Assembly: GCA_039583875.1 (NCBI GenBank)
Contig: CM077162.1
Coordinates: forward strand, 63,656,822-63,720,821
Direction: 5' to 3'
DNA: 64,000 nt
Origin: Platanthera guangdongensis
Lineage: Eukaryota > Streptophyta > Magnoliopsida > Asparagales > Orchidaceae
Positions 35,235 through 44,429 of this stretch are shown one piece after another (position 1 is the first letter of the stretch; each line of letters opens with the position of its first letter). Under the pieces are notes generated by a model, which was given only the letters and a program-made list of their open reading frames with translations, had not been told where the DNA came from and made no database searches. Both the position numbers and the translations under genes were made by a program.

Positions 35235-36930
35235 TGAAAGTCCACCTAGTGTCAACTATCTTCACCTATGGGGGGGGAATAGGTGACGTGCAGCGTTTTT
35301 GCGGAATTTAAAATTGTGCCTGCACAAGAAAACAAAACAGCACAGCACAGAAAGTACACAAGCAATTTATAGTGGTTCCCCGATTTGGGTACATCCACTT
35401 TCCCCCTTCGACCTATCTCCCAACAAGGGACGACTCGGTCTCTTCACCAACAGGATTGAAATCCCATCCTTGCACTATCGGAAGGAACCCTTCCATACGT
35501 AGGAGTCAACACTCCCACAACACGGGTTGCACCCAACCCTTACAACTCGGAACCAACGTTCCTTTACAACAAAAATGAACTAGAATGTACAAGAAATACA
35601 AACTACGTTTGGAGACTAAGGTGTCCCTCTTCGTTGACGACGTGTTCTTGAAGTCCACGAAGAGTCCACAACCCTAGATCTCTCTTGGAGAGAATCTCCC
35701 CGGAACCGGCGGCGGCAAGATGGGCGGCGGCTTGGTTCACGGGATCGGCGACGACAACGGTGTGCGGCTGTTGTACTTTGGAGATCCAAACTTCGTAGCA
35801 AAGCTAGCTAGGTCTTCCAACTGTCACACTATGATCGATCGTCTCAATCGATTCGGACGGGGAAGGTTTTCCCGATCAACGAATCAAGAGACAAGGGATC
35901 TCCGGTTAGACACGTGAGACGCTATGCTTGGCGAAGCTTCTGTCGACGGGAGATCTGGAAGAAACCACGATCAAGACCGGCGATCAACTTGCTCGAGCGG
36001 CGACGGCGGCGGCGGAGCGGAAATCGCGATCTAGGTCACGTCGCGGCTCGTATTTTTTCAAATCCTCTTTGCCCGTCTAGTGTTCAAAAATACGCGTGTA
36101 TTTATACAGTAAAATACTCTTTTATGACCGTTATGGGTCCCACCAGAAGAAACCCTAAATCCGGTTCAAAACAGTGCCAGCGGCAGAATCCGGTCCAGCT
36201 TTTTCCAGAAAATTGCCCAAGTCAAAATCGGCGAGAATCGAAAGTGAGTCTCGTCGAATCGTCGAGAATCAAAGGTGATTCTCGACGATTCGGCGAGAAT
36301 CAAAGATGATTCTCGTCGAAGTTGACTTGGTTGCACGCACTGATTTAGCCGGGTCGAGACGGCGAGAATCAGCCAGTGACTCTCGACGATTCGGCGAGAA
36401 TCACTAGTGATTCTCGCCGAATCGGCGAGAATCACTTGGTGATTCTCGTCGATTCTTACTTAGAATCAGAGTTGCTCGCTTTGAAGTAGCTGGATCGAGT
36501 CGGCGAGAATCAGCCAATGATTCTCGACGATTCGGCGAGAATCACTAGTGATTCTCGCCGAATCGGCGAGAATCACTTGGTGATTCTCGTCGATTTACAC
36601 TTAGACGATTTTTCGTCTTTCCACCCATGAGGTGCTCCTTGACCCATCCTTGCTCCTTGTTTGCTCTTGCCTTAACACAGCCCTGTACTTGAAAATAAGT
36701 ACACTCCAATAGAGAGAGTACACGTAGGCCAACACACTGATCTGCTCAACGAGGGATTACGTCGTGCAGACCCGTGTATATTGACCTACTGCACCCTGAC
36801 ATTGGTGTGCACTTAGCGTGGAATAACTGCAAGCATAACTTGAAAGATTTTATCAAATACATTGTGAATTCATCTTAGCTTGACAGGTGGCTTCCTCAAA
36901 TCCAGGTAATTGTGGATACAATACCCAACA
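35235..36930 (-). repeat. LTR-X 5' LTR
   Basis: 1696 bp, 49 bp longer than the 3' LTR because the palindrome array is longer. The minus-strand TATA (TATAAATA) is at 36099-36106. 38-bp perfect palindromes lie at 36387-36424 and 36528-36565. Confidence 0.93.
36228..36595. repeat. CGAGAATC/GATTCTCG palindrome array, LTR-X right LTR
   Basis: Same array as 29365-29690 with extra modules. The 38-bp palindrome centred on ACTAGT occurs twice here and once in the left LTR, so modules have been gained or lost since insertion. Confidence 0.93.
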
Positions 36931-36991
36931 GTGTTCATGCCTCGACACCTGACACGGCCTTGGACACGCCCGTGTCCTTGGCCGTGTGCCT

Positions 36992-39267
36992 TGTAGCGCC
37001 CCGAAACTCAAAGGAGCGATGAGGGACGTTTTGGGCCAGTTTTGGGTTCTAGCTACAGGCACACGGCCTGGGACACGGGCGTGTCCCAGGGCGTGTCAAA
37101 CTTGTGTCGACACTCAGCCGGGAAGTCGACATTTTGAGCTCGACATTGTGTCGAGACTGGGCACACGGCCTGCGATACGGTCGTGTCGCAGGGTGTGTCG
37201 ACCCGTGTCGACACTTAGCCCGCGAAGTCGACACTCTGCGTTCGACGAAGTGTCGAGACATGGCACACGGCCTGCGATACGGGCGTGTCGACCCGTGTCG
37301 ACACTCGTCCCGGGGAGTCGACATTTTGCTCGACGATGTGTCGAGACAAGGAACACGGCCTAGGACACGGGCGTGTCCAAGGCCGTGTCGTCAGGTCGAC
37401 GATCTTCGCTCGATGAAGTGTCGAGTGTCGAGACCGTGTACACGGACTGGAGCCCAGGCATGTTGAGGTAGACACGGGTAAGGACACGGGCGTGTCCTAG
37501 AAACCGTGCAGTGCTCGGGTTGTTTTCTGGGAAACTCGATGGGGGTACACGGCCAGCCACACGGCCGTATCAGGTGGAACACGGGCGTGTCAAGTCGAAC
37601 ACGGGCATGTTCGATGCCCGTATGTTGTTCCAGGCGAGCCGATTTTGACGGCGAATGAGGTACACGGCCCGGTACACGGGCGTGTGCCAGGCCGTGTGCG
37701 GTCTAGATTGGGCATGTCAGTCTCGAATCAAAGCCGTTCGTTTCTTTAATTGATGATCTAACAGCTGGGGGTTGTTCCTGAAGGGATATACTCGTGATTG
37801 GGCCTTAGAAACCCTCACTTTTCATGAGTGGTTGTCTTTCTAAATCTTAGAAAGAGAGGAGAGCCAAGGAAGGAAGAAGAAGCTAGATCCGTCCATTGGA
37901 GGAGCTTCGAAGCTCCAAATCGCGAGCCGACTCCGGATCCACGGAGGCAAAGCTAGTGCGGTGCTTTTCATCCGCTTACTTTTCCATGGTGCCAAAGAGG
38001 AATGCTAGGGTAACGATTCTCTTCTTGAGCATGAGTAGCTCTCCTTCTTTGCATAGGAAGCCCGCTCTCGCGAGTTTGTGGTGAGTTGGAGGTGTTCCTT
38101 CGGGTAGATATGTGAAGTCCCCGTTGTTTAGAGTCCGTATGCGAGAACGGACATATGCATGTTGTGTGAAGCCTACCAGGATATATTGGTCTAGATCGGT
38201 GATGTTGCATTACATAAATGTCGGAGAAGACTCCGCTTGATTGGTTGTTTTTCGGGTTTTCTACGTGGTTGATTGCAACAGGGAGCCTTGGGTATTAACC
38301 CAAAGGTGCACCCGGAAAACTGTGCGGATGCGTGATCTTGCCAACTTGTGGGCCTAGGAGCCAACTAGTACATAACTGGGTTATGTAACATTGTACGTTC
38401 GATTCACGGGCTTCGGGGAAACTTAACTCGTGCCGATGATATTTAAGTGTCGTGGCAAGTGAGCAACGGGTTGAGTGGGAACCGTTCCTGCTTTATGCCG
38501 AGGGCAAAGAGGTCGGGTCTTTCTGTCGATGATATTAAAGTGTCGTGACATAGACAGTTGATGACATTAAAGTGTTGTAACGTCTGCCTAAAAGACCATT
38601 TTGCTCACGAGATATTGTCGTCCTGGAGATGGTGGTGAGTTAGCGGCTTAGACTGCGATCACCGAGAATATGCCCTGAGAGCACGGGGCGTGTGGCCATG
38701 CGTGCCAACGCCTGTGATGCAATGAGTTGTTATATTACTCTCTTTTGCTAATTAAATGCAGGGAAGTAGCATCGCCGCCCCGAGTTGGGGGCGGGATCGT
38801 TATAATTTGGTCAGCATTGCTGACTGTTGCCTTTGTTTGCCACCGCGCGGTGGTTTTGTTGCTTGCAGTGCGGCTGGACTAAGCGGTCAATAGCGGGCTA
38901 AAGCCCAAATTGCGAAGCCGGCCCTCGAAGGCCTATTTGGAGTGTTTACTATTTTTATTCATGTATGACCGGCCTGCGTGCCGAGGTTTGTAAAACATGT
39001 AATATGAAGTGAACAATTTTATAAGGTCTTAAGGCTTGTACTGGTGTATGTAAAACATTCCTATTTGGTATTAGTGGACATTCATGCTTTAGTGATGGGT
39101 TCTTTATTGCAACTTATTTAAACTGCTTCCGCTAGAATGCTCTGTGTAGGACGTATGATTGGTTGGATGGTTTCCATGAGTAACCACCCGGTCTGTCTGT
39201 AGTCTATGGCATCGGGCCCCGGCCGGACCTACTGCTATATGCTATGCGACGGATAGGGGGTGTTACA
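36992..39267 (+). mobile_element. Solo LTR of a Tekay-like element
   Basis: 2276 bp, TGTAGCGCCCCGAAAC to GGGTGTTACA, flanked by TGCCT at 36987-36991 and 39268-39272. There is no internal region, so it arose by LTR-LTR recombination. Termini and the distal half resemble the Tekay-A LTR, but the middle carries GTGTCGAGAC/GTCGACAC repeats (37090-37440) instead of the 44-bp array. The palindrome with arms CCTGGGACACG and CGTGTCCCAGG is at 37067-37090, 75 bp in, the same offset as in Tekay-A. Confidence 0.9.
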
Positions 39268-39657
39268 TGCCTTGTCTCGACAACTCGTCGAGCGATGTCT
39301 CGACACTTCGTCGAGCAAAGTTCGTCGACTGACTGACACGGCCTTGGACTTGCACGTGTCCTAGGCCGTGTGCCTTGTCTCGACACTTGGTCGAGCGATG
39401 TCTCGACACTCCGTCGAGCGAAGTTCGTCGACTGACTGACACGGCCTTGGACACGCCCGTGTCCAAGGCCGTGTGCCTTGTCTCGACACTTCGTCGAGTG
39501 AAAATCGTCGACTTCCCGGGCCGATAGTCGACACGGTCTCGACACGCCCTGGGACACGCCCGTGTCCCAGGCCGTGTGCCCCCTGCTAGAAACCAAAATT
39601 TCCCACAAATTAGGCCAGAAACGTTGGTCGTTCCTCTACAAAATTTGGGGCGTTACA

Positions 39658-39675
39658 ACTCTCTCCCCCTTAAAA
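39658..39675 (-). other. Tekay-C polypurine tract
   Basis: Minus-strand TTTTAAGGGGGAGAGAGT adjacent to the 3' LTR; nearly the same as the Tekay-A tract. Confidence 0.88.
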
Positions 39676-39714
39676 GAATTTCGTCCCGAAATTACAAAAC
39701 AAAGGGAACAAAAC

Positions 39715-42222
39715 TTAAATGGTACCTGAAATGAAGAGTTCTGGATACTCTTCTAGCATGGCTTGTTCTCGTTCCCAAGATTGCTCCTCACGACCGCAGT
39801 TGTCCCAACGGACTCTCACGAGTTTAACCTCTTTATTCCGCAACTGCCGAGTCTCCGAATCCTCTATAGCAATTGGACGGACTCGCGTCCTCAAGTCTTC
39901 CTCTATCGGCACTGATACCGGCTCAATCACTACACTAGCCTCCACCAAGACTTTCCTCAAGACGGAGACATGGAAGACGTCATGCAATCCACTCAGCTCC
40001 GCGGACAACGCCAACCGATAGGCTGCTTCTCCCACCCATTCAACAACTTCAAAAGGCCCCAAAAACCTTGGACTCAACTTCTTGAGTCGGCGAATCCGTG
40101 AGACGCCTTTGAACGACTTGATCTTCAAATAGACCCAATCACCTACCGCAAACTCCAACTTCCTATGATGAGCATTAAAGTATTTTGCTTGCCGGTCTTG
40201 TGCCACCTTCATACGCTCTTGAATGGTCCGTACCAACTCACAAGCGTCAACTACCACCTCTTTTCCCAAGATTTTGGTGTCTCCCGCCTCTGTCCAAGAC
40301 ATCAGTGTTCGACACCGTCTCCCATACAAAGCTTCGTATGGCGCCATTTTTATACTTGCTATATAACTGTTGTTGTACGCGAATTCCACCATGAAGAGGT
40401 GATCCTCCCACTTCTTACCGAAGTCAAGAACGCACATTCTCAACATATCCTCCATAGTACGGTTCGTTCTTTCAGTTTGCCTGTCATTTTGAGGATGGAA
40501 CGTCGTACTGAACTTTAGCTTTGTGCCCAAACTCTTCTGAACCAATCTCCAATCCTTGGACGTAAACCGTCCATCTCGATCGCTGACAATGCTCTTCGGA
40601 ATCCCATACAGTCGCACAATGTTGCGAACATACAACTCCACCAGCTTCTTCACGCTGTCCTCCTTCCGATTTGGGATGAAGAGGGACACCTTGGTTAGAC
40701 GATCCACGATCACCCAAATAGCATCATTACCCTGCTGCGATCTAGGAAAACCATGTACAAAATCCATGGAGATGTCATCAAATTTCCACTCAGGGATTGG
40801 AAGGGGCTTCAGGAACCCGCCCGGCTTCTGACACTCGACATTCACCAAGGCGCAAGTTTGGCAACGATTCACATACAAAGCTACGTACCGCTTCAGCCCC
40901 GGCCACCAAAAGGATTTCTTCATATCCAAGTACATCTTTGTACTGCCCGGGTGAATGGAGTACTTTGTGAAGTGAGCCTCAAACATCAACTGCTCACGGA
41001 GTTTGCCGAACTGCGGTACACAAACCCTTCCGTCCTTCCTCAGAATCCCATCATTCATCTCCCAGGTGCTACTCTCGCCCTTTTGAGCCTCCAACACATA
41101 TGGTTGAAACTCCACATCCAACCGAGTCGCTTCCCGAATGCGATTGGACAAGTCATTCTGCACTTCAATCCAGTTCAACTGAGCCACGCTGGACTCGCCT
41201 CTCACCACACATTCCAAACCAAGGGACTCCCATTCCCGTACCAACTGCTCATCATGAGCTTCGATCCAATTCCCTTGCCCCGAGTACTTTCTACTCAAGG
41301 AATCTGCCACCACGTTGGCTTTACCTGGCGTATACTGAATCGTCACCTCGTAGTCTCCAAGAAACTCAACCCACATGCGTTGCCGCATGTTTAAGTCCTT
41401 TTGATCCAAGAGATACTTCAGGCTTTTATGATCTGTGAAGATCTCCACCTTTGCACCATACACATAATGTCGCCATATTTTCAACGCAAAAATTACCGCC
41501 GCCAACTCCAAGTCATGGACGGGGTAATTCCTCTCATGAGGCTTCAGCTGTCTAGACCCAAAAGCTATCAATTTGCCATGTTGCACCAAAACGCAACCCA
41601 AACCGCATCCCGATGCATCACTGAAGATCTGAAATCCCTTGGTCCCTTGCGGTAGACTTAGGATTGGAGCCATCATAAGCCTCTCCTTCAGTGCCTCGAA
41701 TGCTTGACTGCACTCATGAGTCCACACAAACTTATGATCTTTACAAGTGAGTGAGGTGAGGGGTAGAGCTATCCGCGAAAAATTCTCCACGAATCTCCTA
41801 TAATACCCGGCTAGTCCAAGAAAACTTCGGACTTCCGCCACGGTACTCAAAACCGGCCAATCTCTGATGGCTTCCACTTTTGCCGGATCCACTGCCACCC
41901 CATCCCCACTAATCACGTTGCCCAAAAATGCCACCTTCTCTAACCAGAACTCACATTTCGAGAACTTTGCATACAACTGATTCTCCCTCAGCACTTGCAA
42001 GACCACTCTCAAGTGGGTCTCATGCTCCACTTCCGATTTGGAATACACCAAGATGTCATCGATGAAGACAACCACAAAAGAATCCAAGTATTCCCGAAAT
42101 ACCTGATTCATAAGGTCCATGAAGACAGATGGCGCGTTCGTCAGCCCGAACGGCATCACCGTAAACTCAAAGTGTCCATACCTTGTACCAAAAGCAGTCT
42201 TGGGTATGTCCTCGTTCCGAAT
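39715..42222 (-). pseudogene. pol: Tekay-C RT (C-terminal part), RNase H, integrase, chromodomain
   Basis: Open for 814 codons from the Met at 42159 to 39715; homology continues upstream in the same frame to a TGA at 42223-42225. RT active site [13 protein letters not shown] is intact (residues 32-35 of the open part). RNase [16 protein letters not shown] and [10 protein letters not shown]. Integrase zinc start [15 protein letters not shown] with CQTC; core [14 protein letters not shown] and [12 protein letters not shown]. The C-terminus [16 protein letters not shown] leads without a stop into the chromodomain [18 protein letters not shown] and YPELF (about residues 765-814). This is the only chromodomain in the window still fused to integrase. 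Confidence 0.9.
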
Positions 42223-42708
42223 TCACAGCTGATAATAGCCTGACTTCAAGTCCAATTTTGAATACACCACTGACCCCACCAATTGGTCGAACAAGTCATC
42301 TATCCGAGGAATCAGATACTTATTCTTGACGGTCAATTTATTCAGCTCTCGGTAGTCTATGTAAAGCCGCATACTACCGTCCTTTTTCTTTACAAACGAC
42401 ACCGGCGCGCTCCACAGTGAAGAACTGAGTCTGATGTACCCTTGCTCCAACAGTTCCTGTAACTGTACTTTGAGTTCAGCCAACTCCTTTGGTGCCATCC
42501 TAAATGGAGGACGTGACACCGGTCTAGCCTCCGGCGCTAACTCGATCGAGAAGTCGATCTCCCGTCGAGGAGGCGCTCCAGGAAGTTCATCCGGAAACAC
42601 ATCCTTGAACTTTGCCTCTACGGGCACTTCCTCCATAGATAGCTGGGAGAGACGAACCTCCAATAACGCTACAAGCGCTACTCCACCCTGATTAACCGCC
42701 CGCATCAA
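42223..42708 (-). pseudogene. Tekay-C RT N-terminal part
   Basis: Minus-strand [40 protein letters not shown], then [10 protein letters not shown] and a TGA (42223-42225). The next codons continue RT in the same frame ([17 protein letters not shown]), so a single nonsense change, probably CGA to TGA, breaks RT. A frameshift near 42710-42770 separates it from the protease. Confidence 0.88.
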
Positions 42709-43056
42709 TTGTATGGCCGAAATCAGGGAATAGGCTCCTTAGGGTCACTACCTTAGATAGGTAGTCAATACTGGCGCGCTGCTCTGCAAGCCAGTCCATG
42801 CCCAGAATGACATCGAACTCAACCAATGGTAAAATCGCTGCTACCAAAACGAAGTCAACTCCATCCAGCTCCCAACAGATGCGCACTTTGGCCCCGGTGG
42901 TCATGGATGACCCATTGGGCATGCGCACTTTCAGCTCCGCGTCCACCGCAAAAGACTCAACTCCTAATCTCCGGATGAAGCTCTCCGCAAGAAAGGAGTG
43001 TGATGCTCCTGTATCAAACAATACCCTAGCGGGGTATCCGGAAACTAAAACGAAAC
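42692..43056 (-). pseudogene. Tekay-C aspartic protease
   Basis: Exon following the proposed intron: FVLVSGYPARVLFDTGASHS carries the catalytic Asp-Thr-Gly. VEFDVILGMDWLAEQRASID is the flap/C-terminal part. The frame is lost just after KVVTL, before the RT start. Confidence 0.85.
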
Positions 43057-43128
43057 CTACAACATAGACATCACACATAAAAGTCTAAAGGTATGAAGCA
43101 CAAAATTTAAGCTTAAATATCCTCATAC
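43057..43128 (-). other. Proposed 72-nt intron between gag and protease, Tekay-C
   Basis: On the minus strand ACAG^GTATGAGG is the donor and ATGTTGTAG^GTTTCG the acceptor. Splicing joins Val-Val-Thr-Gly to Phe-Val-Leu exactly as the continuous Tekay-B frame reads. Unspliced RNA ends Gag at a TAG (43085-43087) inside the intron. Confidence 0.75.
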
Positions 43129-44332
43129 CTGTCACCACATTGGTTTGCCGGATCGCTTCTTGCTGTCCAAGGTTGTAGGCTCTTGGTTGCACGGGTTGGA
43201 ACCGAGAAGCGCTTGACTCCGCCATCTTCCCTTTCTCCGCGGCACTGGGGCCGGAGCGCACAGTCTGCTCCTGCCACACCTCTTGCTCAGCTCCTCCTTG
43301 AGGACAAACACGAGCTATGTACCCCACCTTACCGCAGTTGTAGCACGTCGGCGGTCCCCTAGAGTGAGAACCTCCAGGCGTCCACTTGCTCTTCTCACTG
43401 GATCTGGAAGTGTGAGGCTTTTTCCTCCATCTACTCCCTTCAGACTTTCCTTGGGATTGGGGAGGCTTCCCTTCCCCTTGCTTGGGAGTGAAACCCTTAC
43501 GACGTTGGGTTCTCTCCAGATCACTTTCCAAAATCCTGGCAGCCTCAACAAGTTCATTGAAACTAGCTCTCTTCATGGAAATGAGGGGTTGCCTCAGATT
43601 CTCCCTCAGCCCCTGGTAGAAGAGGTTATCCCTCTCCACATCATCTGCCATCGTCGTTCCCGCGTAACGACCCAAACGGGTGAACTCATGCACGTACTCA
43701 TCCACCGTCTTGTCCCGCTGCATTAAGTGCAGAAACTTCCTCTGAAGTGCCAACCGTGTAGAAACGGGAATGTACATCTTTAGAAAAGCATCCCCAAACT
43801 CCTCCACTGACGGGGTGCGTCCAGGGAACTGGCGGCCGCTGTGGCTCACCCACCACAACTTGGCGTCCCCTTCCAACATGAACGTCGCATACTCAGATTT
43901 ATTTTCTTCTGGCGTCTCTACCGCCCTCAAAAGCTCTTGAATTCGAACCCACCAATCCCCTGCATCCGTTGGCGTACCAACTCCCTTGAAAGATGGGGGA
44001 TGGAAGCTTAGGAAATACTTCATGTGCCGGTCTCCATGTCCGACAAACACCATTTTCGCCAAAGGCTCCACTCGCCTGGCTTCTCCGTCTGGCACGGCCG
44101 TCACCGTGTCCGGTGTAGCAGGGGTTACTACCTGAGCTGCCGCTGCAGCTTGGGCTGCCACCATCGCTTCTGCAAGAATGCGGCAGAAGTCGGTCGGGTT
44201 TACACCCGTGCCCAAATGACCTGGAGCAGTGGCACTACTCGCCGAGAGTTCTTCTCTTGCTCTCGACGTACCCGCCTCGTTGCTTGCACTCTTCAAGAAA
44301 ACAAGAAACAAGGGATCAGTCTCTAATCTCAA
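43085..44332 (-). CDS. gag: Tekay-C Gag
   Basis: Intact frame of 415 codons. Residues 1-120: Ala/Ser-rich N-terminus with ILAEAMVAAQAAAAAQ. Residues about 130-290: capsid (DWWVRIQELLRAV, AKLWWVSHSGRQF, TVDEYVHEFTRLGRYAG). A basic stretch precedes one zinc knuckle near residue 335, CYNCGKVGYIARVCP, in which Tyr replaces the zinc-binding His. The last 13 residues after Thr-Gly are read from the intron. If spliced, the frame enters protease. The primer site is 82 bases upstream of the start. Confidence 0.85.
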   Translation of the reverse strand: MRLETDPLFLVFLKSASNEAGTSRAREELSASSATAPGHLGTGVNPTDFCRILAEAMVAAQAAAAAQVVTPATPDTVTAVPDGEARRVEPLAKMVFVGHGDRHMKYFLSFHPPSFKGVGTPTDAGDWWVRIQELLRAVETPEENKSEYATFMLEGDAKLWWVSHSGRQFPGRTPSVEEFGDAFLKMYIPVSTRLALQRKFLHLMQRDKTVDEYVHEFTRLGRYAGTTMADDVERDNLFYQGLRENLRQPLISMKRASFNELVEAARILESDLERTQRRKGFTPKQGEGKPPQSQGKSEGSRWRKKPHTSRSSEKSKWTPGGSHSRGPPTCYNCGKVGYIARVCPQGGAEQEVWQEQTVRSGPSAAEKGKMAESSASRFQPVQPRAYNLGQQEAIRQTNVVTGMRIFKLKFCASYL

Positions 44333-44413
44333 GACTTAAATAATAGGACACTCATGGTCCAGCATTACTCTTATGTGGATAACTTCTCTACGCATTGACC
44401 TTGAATCTAACCT

Positions 44414-44426
44414 GGCTCTGATATCA
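44414..44426 (-). other. Tekay-C primer-binding site
   Basis: Minus-strand TGATATCAGAGCC, one mismatch to initiator-Met tRNA, three bases from the 5' LTR. Confidence 0.88.
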
Positions 44427-44429
44427 AAT

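Larger units (their letters stand above)
28372..36930 (-). mobile_element. LTR-X, Gag-only LTR retrotransposon with an unknown ORF
   Basis: 8559 bp with TSD GTGTT (28367-28371, 36931-36935). LTRs of 1647 and 1696 bp differ at roughly five positions over the first 310 bp compared by eye, so it is young. It has a perfect initiator-Met primer site and a polypurine tract. Between them are only two minus-strand genes, a Gag-like protein and a 720-residue protein. I found no RT, RNase H or integrase motif. It fits the class of non-autonomous elements that keep gag (TR-GAG-like) and would need polymerase supplied in trans, probably by a Copia, judging from the Gag type. Confidence 0.9.
26240..39657 (-). 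repeat. Tekay-C 3' LTR, split in three
   Basis: Segments 26240-28371, 36936-36991 and 39273-39657 join to 2573 bp, against 2575 bp for the intact 5' LTR. The plus strand starts TGTAACACCTCCCC and ends GGGCGTTACA. LTR-X and the solo LTR fill the gaps. A perfect palindrome with arms CCTGGGACACG and CGTGTCCCAGG lies at 39548-39571, about 86 bp into the LTR in element orientation. Confidence 0.9.

Noticed and set aside
35161..35265. N-terminal extension of LTR-X Gag
   Set aside because: It would translate the LTR end and primer-binding site; the Met at 35160 is more plausible.
36986..37487. Several overlapping Arg/Cys-rich frames of 80-125 codons
   Set aside because: They arise from CG-rich inverted repeats in the solo LTR; both strands are open in step and no domain is recognisable.
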